A stretch of 64,000 bases of DNA from Sinorhizobium numidicum (GCF_029892045.1 NZ_CP120368.1:184001-248000); one strand, 5' to 3'. Shown: positions 45,146 through 56,602, numbered from the stretch's first letter. Notes: a model not told the origin generated them from the sequence alone. A program made the numbers and translations.

Positions 45146-46366
45146 TTATCCGTTATAGCGCTGGAAGACGAGCGTCGCATTGGTGCCGCCGAAACCGAAC
45201 GAGTTCGAAAGAACCGTGTCGATCTTGGCGTCATCGATCCGTTTGCGAACGATCGGCACACCTTCGAACTCCGGGTCGAGTTCGCTGATGTGAGCGCTTT
45301 CGCCGATGAAGCCGGCCTGCATCATCAACAGGCCGTAAATCGATTCCTGCACGCCGGCCGCGCCGAGAGAATGGCCGGTCAGCGACTTGGTCGACTGGAT
45401 GTGCGGCATCTTTTCGCCGAAGACCTCGCGGATGGCGCCGATTTCCTTGGAGTCGCCCACTGGCGTCGACGTGCCATGCGTGTTGATGTAATCGACGTCG
45501 CCCTTCACGGTAGAGAGCGCCTGGCGCATGCAGCGCACGGCGCCCTCGCCGGACGGGGCGACCATGTCGTAGCCGTCCGAGGTTGCGCCATAGCCGACGA
45601 TCTCGGCATAGATCTTGGCGCCCCGAGCCTTGGCGTGCTCGAGTTCCTCCAGAACCAGAACGCCGGCGCCGCCGGCAATCACGAAGCCGTCACGATTGAC
45701 GTCGTAAGCGCGCGACGCGGTCGAGGGTGCGTCGTTGAATTTCGAGGACATCGCGCCCATCGCGTCGAAGAGGTTGGACATTGTCCAGTCGAGATCCTCA
45801 TGGCCGCCGGCGAACATCACGTCCTGCTTGCCCCATTGGATCATTTCCGCGGCATTGCCGATGCAATGGGCCGAGGTCGAGCAGGCGGACGAGATCGAAT
45901 AGTTGACGCCGTGGATCTGGAACCAGGTCGCAAGCGTCGCCGAAGCGGTGGAGGACATCGCCTTCGGCACGGCGAAAGGACCGATGCGCTTGGGGCTGTT
46001 GTTCTTGCGGGTGATTTCCGCCGCCTCGACGATCGTGCGCGTTGAGGGACCGCCGGAACCCATGATGATGCCGGTGCGCTCGTTGGTGATGTCACCGGCT
46101 TCGAGCCCCGAATCGGCGATCGCCTGCTTCATCGCCACGTGGTTCCAGGCGCCGCCCTGCGACAGGAAGCGCATGGCGCGCCGGTCTACGAGGTCGGTCG
46201 GGTCGAGCGACGGCGCGCCCCAGACCTGGCACTTGAAGCCGTTCTCGGCGAAATCTGGCGAAAACGTGATGCCCGATTTCGCCTCGCGCAGCGACTCGGT
46301 GACTTCGTCGGCATTGTTACCGATCGAGGAAACGATGCCGAGGCCAGTTACAACAACCCGTCTCAT
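45146..46366 (-). CDS. fabB: 3-oxoacyl-[acyl-carrier-protein] synthase I
   Basis: Condensing enzyme needed for unsaturated fatty-acid synthesis with FabA. 406 aa with catalytic Cys in [11 protein letters not shown] (about residue 160), His in [11 protein letters not shown] and His in [15 protein letters not shown]. The ACSTS-AHC form is that of KAS I rather than KAS II. It follows fabA by about 50 bp. Confidence 0.96.
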   Translation of the reverse strand: MRRVVVTGLGIVSSIGNNADEVTESLREAKSGITFSPDFAENGFKCQVWGAPSLDPTDLVDRRAMRFLSQGGAWNHVAMKQAIADSGLEAGDITNERTGIIMGSGGPSTRTIVEAAEITRKNNSPKRIGPFAVPKAMSSTASATLATWFQIHGVNYSISSACSTSAHCIGNAAEMIQWGKQDVMFAGGHEDLDWTMSNLFDAMGAMSSKFNDAPSTASRAYDVNRDGFVIAGGAGVLVLEELEHAKARGAKIYAEIVGYGATSDGYDMVAPSGEGAVRCMRQALSTVKGDVDYINTHGTSTPVGDSKEIGAIREVFGEKMPHIQSTKSLTGHSLGAAGVQESIYGLLMMQAGFIGESAHISELDPEFEGVPIVRKRIDDAKIDTVLSNSFGFGGTNATLVFQRYNG

Positions 46367-46415
46367 GGTAGATGACCTTTATCTTCGGTTGGATTGGCGC
46401 GGGGGAACCCGCAGC

Positions 46416-46931
46416 TCAGTCGGCCTTTTCCTGGAAAAGGCCGACCCGGAGGTCGGTAGCCTTGTACATCAGTTCGCCGTCGGCCTTCATCCAGCCGTCG
46501 GCGATACCGAGGACCAGACGGCCGCGCATCACGCGCTTGAAGTCGATGCCGTATTCTACCAGCTTGGTTTTCGGCGTCACCATGCCCGTGAACTTCACCT
46601 CGCCGGTGGAAAGCGCGCGGCCCTTGCCGGGCTCGCCGAGCCAGCCGAGGAAGAAACCGGTCAATTGCCACATCGCGTCGAGACCGAGGCAGCCGGGCAT
46701 GACAGGATCGCCCATAAAATGGCAGGGGAAGAACCAGAGGTCCGGCGTGATGTCGAACTCGGCTCGGACATAGCCCTTGTCGTGAGGACCGCCGGTCTCG
46801 GAAATGTCGGTGATGCGATTGAACATCAGCATCGGCGGCAGCGGCAGTTGCGCATTGCCGGGGCCAAACATTTCGCCTCGGCCGCAGGTCAGGATTTCCT
46901 CATAGCTGAAGCTGGATTGCCTGGTGGTCAT
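46416..46931 (-). CDS. fabA: 3-hydroxydecanoyl-ACP dehydratase/isomerase
   Basis: Introduces the cis double bond at the C10 stage of unsaturated fatty-acid synthesis. 171 aa with catalytic His in [17 protein letters not shown] and Asp in [13 protein letters not shown]-terminal [16 protein letters not shown] and [10 protein letters not shown] are standard. First gene of the fabA-fabB-fabI operon; divergent from irr. Confidence 0.96.
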   Translation of the reverse strand: MTTRQSSFSYEEILTCGRGEMFGPGNAQLPLPPMLMFNRITDISETGGPHDKGYVRAEFDITPDLWFFPCHFMGDPVMPGCLGLDAMWQLTGFFLGWLGEPGKGRALSTGEVKFTGMVTPKTKLVEYGIDFKRVMRGRLVLGIADGWMKADGELMYKATDLRVGLFQEKAD

Positions 46932-47308
46932 GAATGGTTGCTTCCCCGAGTGTCTAACTGTTCTCCGACCTGCTTTAGAGCAAGTTCGGCCTGAAATGAA
47001 GCGCGGCCCGTATCCGTTGCCGTCGGCCGCACTTCCTGATCATTCTTCCAAATAGAGCGGAACGCGGGCAAAAAAAACCGCTTCATATTTTTTCTCGCCC
47101 CGCTCAGGCTGGCAATGTCGTTCCGCCGTCGCTTACAGTATGAATGTGGCCACTGCCAGAGTTAAATGCCTGCCTTCCCCTGCTTTGGGCCGATTTTCAG
47201 GCGTTTGCGCCCGTTCAAAGACCGTAATCTATTGAAAGCCTCGACGGCAGAAGTTATATCGCAACCTGATAATCCGTGAATTTGGACAGGATATCGGAAC
47301 GGCTCCGC
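46932..47308. other. Divergent fabA/irr intergenic region
   Basis: 377 bp that must contain the promoters for the leftward fab operon and for irr. It holds a partial RIME2 palindrome at 47053-47107. I could not pick out convincing promoter hexamers or an iron-responsive box by eye. Confidence 0.6.
47053..47107 (-). repeat. Partial RIME2-type palindrome
   Basis: ATAGAGCGGAACGCGGGC.. TTTTTTCTCGCCCCGCTC: the first RIME2 palindrome only, in inverted orientation with A and T runs in the loop. Confidence 0.6.
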
Positions 47309-47731
47309 ATGACGAAAGCAACAGGAATGTGCTCGCAGGAAAAGCTGCGCAAATCGGGTTTGCGCCCGACGCGCCAGCGTGTCGCGCTTGCAGATCTGAT
47401 CTTCGCCAAGGGCGACCGGCACCTGACCGTCGAGGAGCTTCACGAGGAGGCCATCGAGGCCGGTGTCCCGGTGTCGCTCGCGACCGTCTACAACACGCTC
47501 CACCAGTTCACCGAAGCGGGTATGATCCGCGTTCTCGCCGTTGAGAGCGCCAAGACTTATTTCGACACGAATGTCTCGGATCACCACCATTTCTTCATCG
47601 AGGGTGAGAACGAGGTCCGCGATATTCCGGTGAGCAACATTCAGATCGACAACCTGCCCGAGGCGCCGGAAGGCATGGAGATCTCGCATGTCGATGTCGT
47701 GATCCGCCTGCGCCGCAAATCCGAGCGCTGA
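47309..47731 (+). CDS. irr: Iron response regulator Irr (Fur family)
   Basis: Global regulator of iron and heme genes in Rhizobiales, 140 aa. Winged helix: KSGLRPTRQRVALADLIFAKGDRHLTVEELHEEA split over two helices, recognition helix VSLATVYNTLHQFTEAGMI; dimer/metal part contains SDHHHFFIEGENEV with the HHH stretch linked to heme binding. ATG 47309 is preferred over GTG 47276. Adjacent to fabA as in other rhizobia. It lacks the N-terminal Cys-Pro heme motif known from Bradyrhizobium Irr. Confidence 0.93.
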   Translation: MTKATGMCSQEKLRKSGLRPTRQRVALADLIFAKGDRHLTVEELHEEAIEAGVPVSLATVYNTLHQFTEAGMIRVLAVESAKTYFDTNVSDHHHFFIEGENEVRDIPVSNIQIDNLPEAPEGMEISHVDVVIRLRRKSER

Positions 47732-47834
47732 TCAAAGCGCGCCGTACCCAAACGAGTTCATACGACGCGCTTTACGTCTTTGTTCTATGCATGTCGTTGC
47801 CCCAAAACCGCTCCGCACTTTTCGGCGAACTGCG

Positions 47835-48469
47835 CTACATCACCTCGTCGGGATCGCGCCCCGGGCCGGCCTTGCCGGTCGGCAGCGTCCAGCCGTATCT
47901 GAGCGCGCCGCCGCGCACCGCGAAAGCCGCAAGTGCACCGAGCGCCGATGCGGCGGCAAGCGGCATGGCGAACATCGTCGCCAGCACGAAGGCGCCGGCG
48001 CCGACCAGCGCCGCGGTGACGTAGATTTCCGGCCTCAGAAGCACCGAGGGCTCGCCGGCGAGCAGATCGCGCAGGATGCCGCCGAAGGTCGCCGTTAGCA
48101 TGCCCGTCACCAGGGCCACCACTGGCGACCGGTCGCCGCAAGCCCCTTCGCCGCGCCCATCACGCAATAGGCCGAAAGACCGATCGCATCGAGCCAGACC
48201 AGCATCCGGTAGCGCGACTCGAAACGGTGCGATGTGAGAAACACCAGGATCCCAACCGAGGCGCAGACAATCAGGTATGCCGGGTTCAAGACCCAGAACA
48301 CCGGCGTCGCGCCAAGGATCACGTCGCGCATCGTGCCGCCGCCAATGCCGGTGACGGATGCCAGGAACAGGTAGCCGATGATGTCGAGCTGCTTGCGGGA
48401 AGCCGATAGCGCGCCGGTCGCGGCGAAGACGGCGACGCCGGCATAGTCGAGAATTTCAAGGATCGGCAT
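47835..48469 (-). pseudogene. TRIC/UPF0126-family membrane protein gene with a one-base frameshift
   Basis: Two overlapping frames together make a normal UPF0126 (YicG/TRIC cation-channel type) protein of about 211 aa. The first part starts at ATG 48469 (MPILEILDYAGVAVFAATGALSAS..) and reads correctly to GLAATG near 48130, then goes out of frame and stops. The second frame continues with SPVVALVTGMLTATFGGILRD to 47835. Restoring one base near 48132 (ACCGG-TCGCC) would rejoin them. Either a recent inactivating mutation or a sequencing error. Not clearly translated as one product. Confidence 0.8.
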
Positions 48470-48533
48470 CGAAGCTCCGTGACTATAGGAATGGCTGGCG
48501 GGCCTTGAGGCTGGCGCATGTCGCCCCCTCCCG

Positions 48534-49334
48534 TCAACGGACTGTCTGATTGGGGAGAATCGTTTGTGTCCGGCCGAGGAGATAGTAGGCAAAAAGCCCG
48601 GTCCATTCCTTGGCGGCGGTCGTCGCCAATTGCGCGTTGAGCGAGGGTTGGGTGAAATCGAAGCCGAGTCGCACTTGGCCGGTCGTTCGATAATCCGTGG
48701 GCCAGGGAATGACGTCGACACCGATCGAGCGAAAAAGGCCGATGGAGCGCGGCATGTGGTAGGCCGAGGTGACTAGGGCGCAATGTTCCAACCGGTTCGC
48801 CGCGAGCAAATCCTTGGTATAGCGTGCATTCTCGAAGGTCGTCCGCGATTGCTCCTCGCGGATCAGCCGGTCGGTGCCTATGTCGAAGGCTTGGAAGAAC
48901 GCCTCCGAAGCGCGCGCATCGCCCTCGTACATCCCGCTGAGAGAACCGTCGCCGCCCGAAACGACGATTCGCGCAGCAGGATAGGCCCGGGCGAGCCTCA
49001 GGGTCTCGACGAAGCGCTCTGCCGCCTGATTGAACTCCATACCGCCCCGGCTCGCTATCACCACGTTCTCGAAGGCGCCACCGAGCACGATGATGCAGGA
49101 GAGCTCGGCAGGCGGCGGCGAGGGGCGGGCGAAGCGGTTTTCGAGGATCTGTAGGAAATACGAGCCTGTCGTCGTGAACAGGCTCACGAACAGCACGGCG
49201 AGGCCGATTAAGCCAAAGATGCCGCCACTCCGGCGGAACCGGGCCAGCATGAGCAGCAGCCCGGCGAACAGGCTGAGGAAGGCGAAGGACAGCGGCTGGG
49301 CGACAAGCCAGAAGATTTTCGAGGCTAGAAACAT
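48534..49334 (-). CDS. YdcF/ElyC-like DUF218 membrane protein
   Basis: 266-aa protein with two N-terminal membrane helices (residues about 8-30 and 38-58) and a DUF218 domain in the periplasm: CIIVLGGAFENVV, RIVVSGGDGSLSG, and the conserved EEQSRTTFENARYTKDLL and LVTSAYHMPRSIGLFR. E. coli ElyC and SanA of this family influence envelope integrity at low temperature and vancomycin sensitivity. Single gene upstream of a frameshifted TRIC gene. Specific function unknown. Confidence 0.9.
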   Translation of the reverse strand: MFLASKIFWLVAQPLSFAFLSLFAGLLLMLARFRRSGGIFGLIGLAVLFVSLFTTTGSYFLQILENRFARPSPPPAELSCIIVLGGAFENVVIASRGGMEFNQAAERFVETLRLARAYPAARIVVSGGDGSLSGMYEGDARASEAFFQAFDIGTDRLIREEQSRTTFENARYTKDLLAANRLEHCALVTSAYHMPRSIGLFRSIGVDVIPWPTDYRTTGQVRLGFDFTQPSLNAQLATTAAKEWTGLFAYYLLGRTQTILPNQTVR

Positions 49335-49420
49335 GAGGCTGTTCTTCCAAGGGAGGGATTAACATTTCGAAAACTGAGCGGGATTGAGCGGCTATCATCT
49401 TCGCAGCGAGAGCCTGCCGC

Positions 49421-49511
49421 CTACAGCGCCGCAGAAAGATCGCTGTAGTACTTTGAATTTGCTGCATGTTTCTTATCTTAAACCGGCTCCGATTTAAGGA
49501 AACATGCGGTA
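49421..49511 (-). repeat. RIME1-type repeat (inverted, shortened)
   Basis: CTACAGCGCCGCAGAAAGATCGCTGTAG retains the outer arms but has lost the GTGCGTC..GACGCAC palindrome; the second half (TTAAACCGGCTCCGATTTAAGGAAACATGC) is intact. Confidence 0.85.
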
Positions 49512-49587
49512 GCTATCTTGGGTGTCTGCCCGAGGGTGCCTCCTTGTCGTATAATTTGGCCATTCGGCGCAATAGGGAGGAAAACCC

Positions 49588-50019
49588 ATGAAACAGATTT
49601 GCTGGATCACGACGTGCCTGGCTCTGATGTTGGCCGGTTCGGCAGCGATTGCTCAAGATGATCCGTTGCCCGCGGGATTCGAAACGCAGCCGCTGATCAA
49701 ATCAAGCGTGAGCCGAGACAACGAGCCGATCGTCTATCCGACCGGAAAGCCTGAGGTGATCTCCGTCATCGGCACGCTCGCAAAAGGCGGCCGTACCCCG
49801 CTGCACGAACATCCGGTGCCGGTTTACGTCTATGTTATGGAAGGCGAGGTGGAACTGAGAACCGAGGGCAAGGAACCGCACCGCTACAAGGCTGGAGAGG
49901 CGTTCATCGAAACGCAAAACCTCAAGCATCAGGCCTTCAACATGGCCGATACGCCGGCCAAGATCCTCGCGGTCTTCATCGGCGAACAAGGCACCCCGAC
50001 AACGGTGGCGGCTAAGTGA
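49588..50019 (+). CDS. Secreted cupin-domain protein
   Basis: 143-aa single-domain cupin with a Sec signal peptide (LALMLAGSAAIA, cleavage near AIAQ). Cupin motif 1 is TPLHEHPVPVYVYVMEGEVEL with two metal-ligand histidines, and motif 2 is HQAFNMADTPAKILAVFIG with the third histidine. Periplasmic metal-binding; role unknown. It has AGGGAGG upstream of the ATG. Stands alone next to tRNA-Ala. Confidence 0.88.
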   Translation: MKQICWITTCLALMLAGSAAIAQDDPLPAGFETQPLIKSSVSRDNEPIVYPTGKPEVISVIGTLAKGGRTPLHEHPVPVYVYVMEGEVELRTEGKEPHRYKAGEAFIETQNLKHQAFNMADTPAKILAVFIGEQGTPTTVAAK

Positions 50020-50046
50020 CGGCGATTCGGCCCTGAGAGAAAGTTT

Positions 50047-50122
<76 letters not shown>

Positions 50123-50319
50123 TCATGGGTCCGGCAGTGCCGGTTCCGGGAAGATCGTCGGGCATTGTGCCCGGCGAGTGGCGGCTTATTACTTCTGCTC
50201 GTCGCAGATGGCAAGCCGAAAATGTGTGGCCGGTGCGATTTTCTATTCGGGCCGGCCGGTCGCCCCGACCGCGCTGTGTTTCGGCGGGCGGGGCGGCTTT
50301 TGTGCGTCTTTTAAAAGAG

Positions 50320-50709
50320 TTAGACGTCTTCGTCCTCGTCGGAGACGCCGATAAGATCGCTCATGTCGTCGTCATCGTCATCTTCGTCGGCTTCGAGGAA
50401 CGTATCATCGTCGTCGCCGTCGATCTCGACATCGTCATCGCCGAGGTCCGGCAGTTCGTCGCCGCCGGCTGCCTCCTCGTCCGCATCCTCGAGCGACACG
50501 AGTTCGACTTCCGTGTTTTCCGTATCGACTTCCGTTACCTCTTCCTCTTCTTCCTTCTCGAGCACCTTGGCGACGGAGCTCTCCTCGAAGAAGGACAGCG
50601 GATAGGACTTGCCCGTATAGGGAGAGACGATCGGATCACGGTTCAGATCGTAGAATTTGCGCCCCGTTTCCGGGTCAATGCGCTTTGTTCCGAGTTCCGG
50701 TTTTGCCAC
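50320..50709 (-). CDS. FYDLN-acid (TIGR02300) family protein
   Basis: 129-aa alphaproteobacterial protein with N-terminal AKPELGTKRIDPETGRKFYDL and NRDPIVSPYTGKSYP, followed by an extremely acidic tail of Asp/Glu blocks. The FYDLN motif and polyacidic C-terminus define the TIGR02300 family of unknown function. GTG start at 50709 with AAGAGG upstream. The low-complexity tail may be disordered. Confidence 0.9.
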   Translation of the reverse strand: MAKPELGTKRIDPETGRKFYDLNRDPIVSPYTGKSYPLSFFEESSVAKVLEKEEEEEVTEVDTENTEVELVSLEDADEEAAGGDELPDLGDDDVEIDGDDDDTFLEADEDDDDDDMSDLIGVSDEDEDV

Positions 50710-50937
50710 AGTCAAAGCCTCTTGAATGGCCGGGCGAGCCGGCTCTTGCCGGAAAGCCGGCGGGTGGAAAGGTATCAAGCTTATGATGATTAGCCGGTCC
50801 CCATAATCGTCTTGACTGCATCTGTCAAAGGTAAACTTCCGCGGCCGACTGCCGCATTTTCTTCGCGAGGGTGGATGACCCCCTTTGCGCTTTATGTTAG
50901 GGAGCCCGCCAGACCGGCGGTTCGACCCTGCGCCTAG

Positions 50938-52361
<1,424 letters not shown>

Positions 52362-52362
<1 letters not shown>

Positions 52363-53000
52363 TGACCTTCGTGATCGCCATCGACGGGCCCGCGGCGGCC
52401 GGCAAGGGAACGCTCTCGCGCCGGATTGCCGAGGAATATGGCTTCCACCATCTCGACACCGGCCTCACCTATCGCGCCACTGCCAAGGCGCTGCTCGATG
52501 CCGGGCTGCCGCTTGACGATGAAGGGGTCGCCGAAAAGATGGCGCGCGAGGTCGAACTCGCCGATCTCGATCGGTCGGTGCTTTCCGCCCATGCGATCGG
52601 TGAGGCGGCGTCGAAGATCGCGGTCATGCCCGCGGTCCGGCGGGCGCTGGTCGAGGCGCAGCGCGCATTTTCGCGCAAGGGACCCGGTACCGTCCTCGAT
52701 GGCCGCGACATCGGCACCGTCGTCTGCCCGGACGCGGTCGTGAAGCTCTATGTCACGGCCTCGCCTGAGGTCCGGGCGAAGCGGCGCTACGAGGAGATCA
52801 TTGCCGGCGGTGGCACTGCCGATTACGCCGCGATCTTCGAAGAGGTGAAAAAGCGCGACGAGCGCGACATGGGTCGCGCCGACAGTCCCTTGCGGCCGGC
52901 CGCAGACGCGCACTTGCTTGATACGTCCGAAATGAGTATAGAGGCGGCATTCCAGGCGGCGAAGACCCTGATCGATGCGGCCTTGAAAGAGAATATTTAA
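52362..53000 (+). CDS. cmk: Cytidylate kinase
   Basis: Phosphorylates CMP and dCMP with ATP. 212 aa with P-loop [17 protein letters not shown], the substrate loop [34 protein letters not shown] and [16 protein letters not shown]. The start ATG shares a base with the aroA stop codon (TGATG). The order aroA-cmk-rpsA is widely conserved in proteobacteria. Confidence 0.96.
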
Positions 53001-53163
53001 AGAGGGGCCCGTCGTCGGCTACGGCCGATCGCCTTCTTGAAAAGCCTGAAATTCCGTCCACGCGCCGGATTGCTCCTTGAATGGAGCGGACTGGGTTCAG
53101 GCCCGTTTAACGCTAGCCCCCGGCGCATATGCGTCTCCGGCAGGAGATGCAGCAGGAGATTAT

Positions 53164-54870
53164 ATGTCTGCAACCAATCCCACCCGTGATGATTTCGCCG
53201 CGCTTCTGGAAGAGTCCTTCGCCAAAACGGACCTCGCCGAAGGCTATGTCGCCAAGGGCGTCATCACGGCGATCGAAAAGGACGTCGCCATCGTCGACGT
53301 CGGTCTGAAGGTCGAAGGCCGCGTTCCGCTGAAGGAATTCGGCGCCAAGGCCAAGGACGGCTCGCTCAAGGTCGGCGACGAAGTCGAGGTCTACGTTGAG
53401 CGTATCGAAAACGCGCTCGGCGAAGCCGTTCTTTCGCGCGAGAAGGCTCGCCGCGAAGAAAGCTGGCAGCGCCTGGAAGTGAAGTTCGAAGCCGGCGAAC
53501 GCGTCGAAGGCATCATCTTCAACCAGGTCAAGGGCGGCTTCACCGTCGATCTCGATGGCGCCGTAGCCTTCCTGCCGCGCTCTCAGGTCGACATCCGTCC
53601 GATCCGCGACGTCACTCCGCTGATGCACAACCCGCAGCCCTTCGAAATCCTCAAGATGGACAAGCGCCGCGGCAACATCGTGGTTTCGCGCCGCACGGTT
53701 CTCGAAGAGTCCCGCGCCGAGCAGCGTTCTGAAATCGTTCAGAACCTCGAAGAAGGCCAGGTTGTCGAAGGCGTCGTCAAGAACATCACCGATTACGGTG
53801 CGTTCGTCGACCTCGGCGGCATCGATGGCCTGCTGCACGTGACCGACATGGCATGGCGCCGCGTCAACCATCCGTCGGAAATCCTGAACATCGGCCAGCA
53901 GGTCAAGGTTCAGATCATCCGCATCAACCAGGAAACCCACCGCATCTCGCTCGGCATGAAGCAGCTCGAGTCCGATCCGTGGGATGGCATCGGCGCGAAG
54001 TATCCGGTCGGCAAGAAGATCTCCGGTACCGTCACGAACATCACCGACTACGGTGCGTTCGTCGAGCTGGAGCCGGGCATCGAGGGCCTGATCCACATCT
54101 CCGAAATGTCCTGGACCAAGAAGAACGTTCATCCCGGCAAGATCCTGTCCACCAGCCAGGAAGTCGACGTGGTCGTCCTCGAAGTCGATCCGACCAAGCG
54201 TCGTATCTCCCTCGGCCTCAAGCAGACGCTCGAGAATCCGTGGCAGGCATTTGCGCACAGCCATCCGGCCGGCACCGAAGTCGAAGGCGAAGTCAAGAAC
54301 AAGACCGAATTCGGCCTGTTCATCGGCCTCGACGGCGACGTCGACGGCATGGTCCATCTCTCCGACCTCGACTGGAACCGTCCGGGCGAGCAGGTCATCG
54401 AGGAATACAACAAGGGCGATGTCGTCCGTGCTGTCGTTCTCGATGTGGACGTCGACAAGGAACGCATCTCGCTCGGCATCAAGCAGCTCGGCAAGGATTC
54501 GGTCGGTGAAGCTGCCGCTTCCGGTGAACTGCGCAAGAACGCGGTCGTTTCGGCCGAAGTCATCGCAGTCAACGATGGCGGTATCGAAGTGAGGCTCGTC
54601 AACCACGAAGACATCACCGCGTTCATCCGCCGTGCCGATCTGTCGCGTGACCGTGACGAACAGCGTCCGGAGCGTTTCTCGGTCGGTCAGGTCGTCGACG
54701 CCCGCGTCACCAACTTCTCCAAGAAGGACCGCAAGATCCAGCTGTCGATCAAGGCTCTGGAAATCGCGGAAGAGAAGGAAGCGGTCGCACAGTTCGGTTC
54801 GTCCGACTCGGGCGCTTCGCTTGGCGACATCCTGGGCGCCGCTCTGAAGAACCGCCAGGGCAACGAATAA
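53164..54870 (+). CDS. rpsA: 30S ribosomal protein S1
   Basis: Binds mRNA to the small subunit. 568 aa with six S1 motifs; clear starts at GYVAKGVITAIEKDVAIVDVG, VVEGVVKNITDYGAFVDLG, KISGTVTNITDYGAFVELE and EVEGEVKNKTEFGLFIGLD. ATG 53164 has AGGAG twice upstream; the longer frame is not supported. Followed by a strong terminator. Confidence 0.97.
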   Translation: MSATNPTRDDFAALLEESFAKTDLAEGYVAKGVITAIEKDVAIVDVGLKVEGRVPLKEFGAKAKDGSLKVGDEVEVYVERIENALGEAVLSREKARREESWQRLEVKFEAGERVEGIIFNQVKGGFTVDLDGAVAFLPRSQVDIRPIRDVTPLMHNPQPFEILKMDKRRGNIVVSRRTVLEESRAEQRSEIVQNLEEGQVVEGVVKNITDYGAFVDLGGIDGLLHVTDMAWRRVNHPSEILNIGQQVKVQIIRINQETHRISLGMKQLESDPWDGIGAKYPVGKKISGTVTNITDYGAFVELEPGIEGLIHISEMSWTKKNVHPGKILSTSQEVDVVVLEVDPTKRRISLGLKQTLENPWQAFAHSHPAGTEVEGEVKNKTEFGLFIGLDGDVDGMVHLSDLDWNRPGEQVIEEYNKGDVVRAVVLDVDVDKERISLGIKQLGKDSVGEAAASGELRKNAVVSAEVIAVNDGGIEVRLVNHEDITAFIRRADLSRDRDEQRPERFSVGQVVDARVTNFSKKDRKIQLSIKALEIAEEKEAVAQFGSSDSGASLGDILGAALKNRQGNE

Positions 54871-54893
54871 TCGTTGTCGAACTGGAAATGATC

Positions 54894-54928
54894 GAGCCCG
54901 CGGCGAGCGATCTCCGCGGGCTTTTTCG
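54894..54928 (+). terminator. Terminator after rpsA
   Basis: AGCCCGCGG .. CCGCGGGCT stem followed by TTTTTC, about 25 bp after the stop codon. Confidence 0.92.
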
Positions 54929-54973
54929 TCGGCGTCGATGGCATCGTCGCGAGCTCCAGAAGGCGATATCGTC

Positions 54974-56602
54974 TCAGCCGAGTCCGCCGAGCTTCCTGTA
55001 AAGATCATAGGCGTCGACGGTGCCCGGCTCCTCGGCTGTACCGTGTTCGCAGCTGTCGTCGGAACCGCGCGCTTGCTGCTGCTGGTCCCGGTCACCGTCC
55101 TTGGCGTCCGTTCCCCTTCCGCCGTCGTCGCCTGCCTGCCGCTTGTCTCGTTGCTCGGTCTCGTCCTCGGCTTCCTCCGGTGCCGGCAGGTAGGGCACCA
55201 TTGCGAAGGGAATTGCCTCGCGCGAAAATCCGGCTTCGACAAGCCGGGAGAGTGCTTGTTGCGTCGCCGGATCTTCGCGTAGACGCTGGGGACGCGGCTG
55301 AATGGCGGGGATGTCGGAGGCCCTATCGTCGATCGGATTCTCGGATATGGGGTCGGCGAATGGTTGAGTGCCGACCGTCCCGCTCCGCGCCGCCACGGCG
55401 CTGTCCCGTAAGCGCTGCGGCGGATCGATGCCGGACGGCGCCTGTACCGCGGGTCGTTCGCTCGCCATCGTTGGCTGGTCGTCCTCTGCTCCGGTGCGTG
55501 GAAGGCTCAGGCTGTCGCGAATGACGGGCTTGATCGTGTCGGCAGGCGGAGGTGCTGACCGGCCGCCTGTTTCGCCGGCCAGTACCGCGACCCGCTGCTG
55601 CGGTCGACCAGCTTCCCTACCGGCAAGTGGCCGGCCGTAGGTCCCATCCGACTCGAATCCGTCGGTGGTTTCTTCGCCACCTCGTTCCCCCATTGCCGTT
55701 TCGGTTTCACCGACAGACTTTTCGATCTCCTCCGATGGAGCGAGAGGGACCACTTCGATGCTTTCGTCGCGGGGCGGCAAAGCTCCGGTATTCCCTCCGA
55801 TGTCGTGAAGGTCGTCCTCGGAGCCGTCCGGCAGTGAAAGCAACGGCTCCGACTGCGCCTCCCCGCCGTCCTCCTGTGCAATCTCGGCCGAGATTTCAGC
55901 GGCTACGGCATCGTCCGTGTCCGTCGGAACGTGAGCCCGGAGTTCGGCTGCCGTCGGCGCTCTCTCCGGTTCCGTTTGCGCCGGTGCCCGAGGCGCGGCC
56001 TCCGTAGGCGTGCCTTCGATCACCTCCTCGATTGGCATGCCGCCTTCGTCAGCGCCGAAGGTTTTCTTCAGCATCGCCTGCAGCAGCGCCACTTCGCTTG
56101 ACGATGGCGGCTTGGCGGCTGCGGGTTGACGCGAGGGTGTCGCCTGCAGCGGCAGGTTTCGAATACCGCTCTGGTCCGGCGGCAACAGCGAGCCTGGCGC
56201 CGCAGCGGACCCCGCCGATGCCGGTTTCGTGCTCCGGCTCGCCAGGGTTCCCGTCAGCACGGCGATGCGATGCGCCAGGCTGCGTCCGCCGAGCTGCCGC
56301 TCTACGAGCAGCCGCTCCGGCATCGGCATCGATTCGAGAAAGTCGATCAGCCGCCGCACGAAGGCGCGTCCGTTCTCCTGCGGCAGGGGCGGAAATTTGA
56401 GGACGCGCGCAAGATCCTCGATCAGCTTCACCAATGCATCCCTGGAAAGAACCTCCCGGCCGGAGAGATGACGGCTGAGCGCATCGAGGATTTTCTGAAT
56501 CGCTTCGGCGCGCTGGGGGGCAGGCAGTGAGGTGCGGCGCACACTTGGAGCGCTTTCATCGCCGGAACCGACCGCGCTCCTGTTCGTGACAATTGGCAGC
56601 AT
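54974..56602 (-). CDS. Uncharacterised Pro/Glu-rich protein with helical N-terminal domain
   Basis: 542-aa protein without a recognised family. Residues about 30-125 look like a folded all-helical domain (AIQKILDALSRHL, DALVKLIEDLARVLKF, AFVRRLIDFLESMPMPERLL, GRSLAHRIAVLTGTL). From about 130 to 540 it is Pro/Ala/Glu/Asp-rich and likely disordered, with a short helical stretch LLQAMLKKTFGADEGGMP and another near TQQALSRLVEAGFSREAIPF. ATG 56602 is the best start. No signal peptide. Downstream genes suggest a shared unknown process. It recalls scaffold or hook-length-control type proteins only in architecture. Confidence 0.75.
   Translation of the reverse strand: MLPIVTNRSAVGSGDESAPSVRRTSLPAPQRAEAIQKILDALSRHLSGREVLSRDALVKLIEDLARVLKFPPLPQENGRAFVRRLIDFLESMPMPERLLVERQLGGRSLAHRIAVLTGTLASRSTKPASAGSAAAPGSLLPPDQSGIRNLPLQATPSRQPAAAKPPSSSEVALLQAMLKKTFGADEGGMPIEEVIEGTPTEAAPRAPAQTEPERAPTAAELRAHVPTDTDDAVAAEISAEIAQEDGGEAQSEPLLSLPDGSEDDLHDIGGNTGALPPRDESIEVVPLAPSEEIEKSVGETETAMGERGGEETTDGFESDGTYGRPLAGREAGRPQQRVAVLAGETGGRSAPPPADTIKPVIRDSLSLPRTGAEDDQPTMASERPAVQAPSGIDPPQRLRDSAVAARSGTVGTQPFADPISENPIDDRASDIPAIQPRPQRLREDPATQQALSRLVEAGFSREAIPFAMVPYLPAPEEAEDETEQRDKRQAGDDGGRGTDAKDGDRDQQQQARGSDDSCEHGTAEEPGTVDAYDLYRKLGGLG

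Noticed and set aside
53113..55242. Long open frame on the minus strand across rpsA
   Set aside because: It is the shadow of the strongly biased codon usage of rpsA, with low-complexity Asp/Leu/Val composition and no family resemblance.
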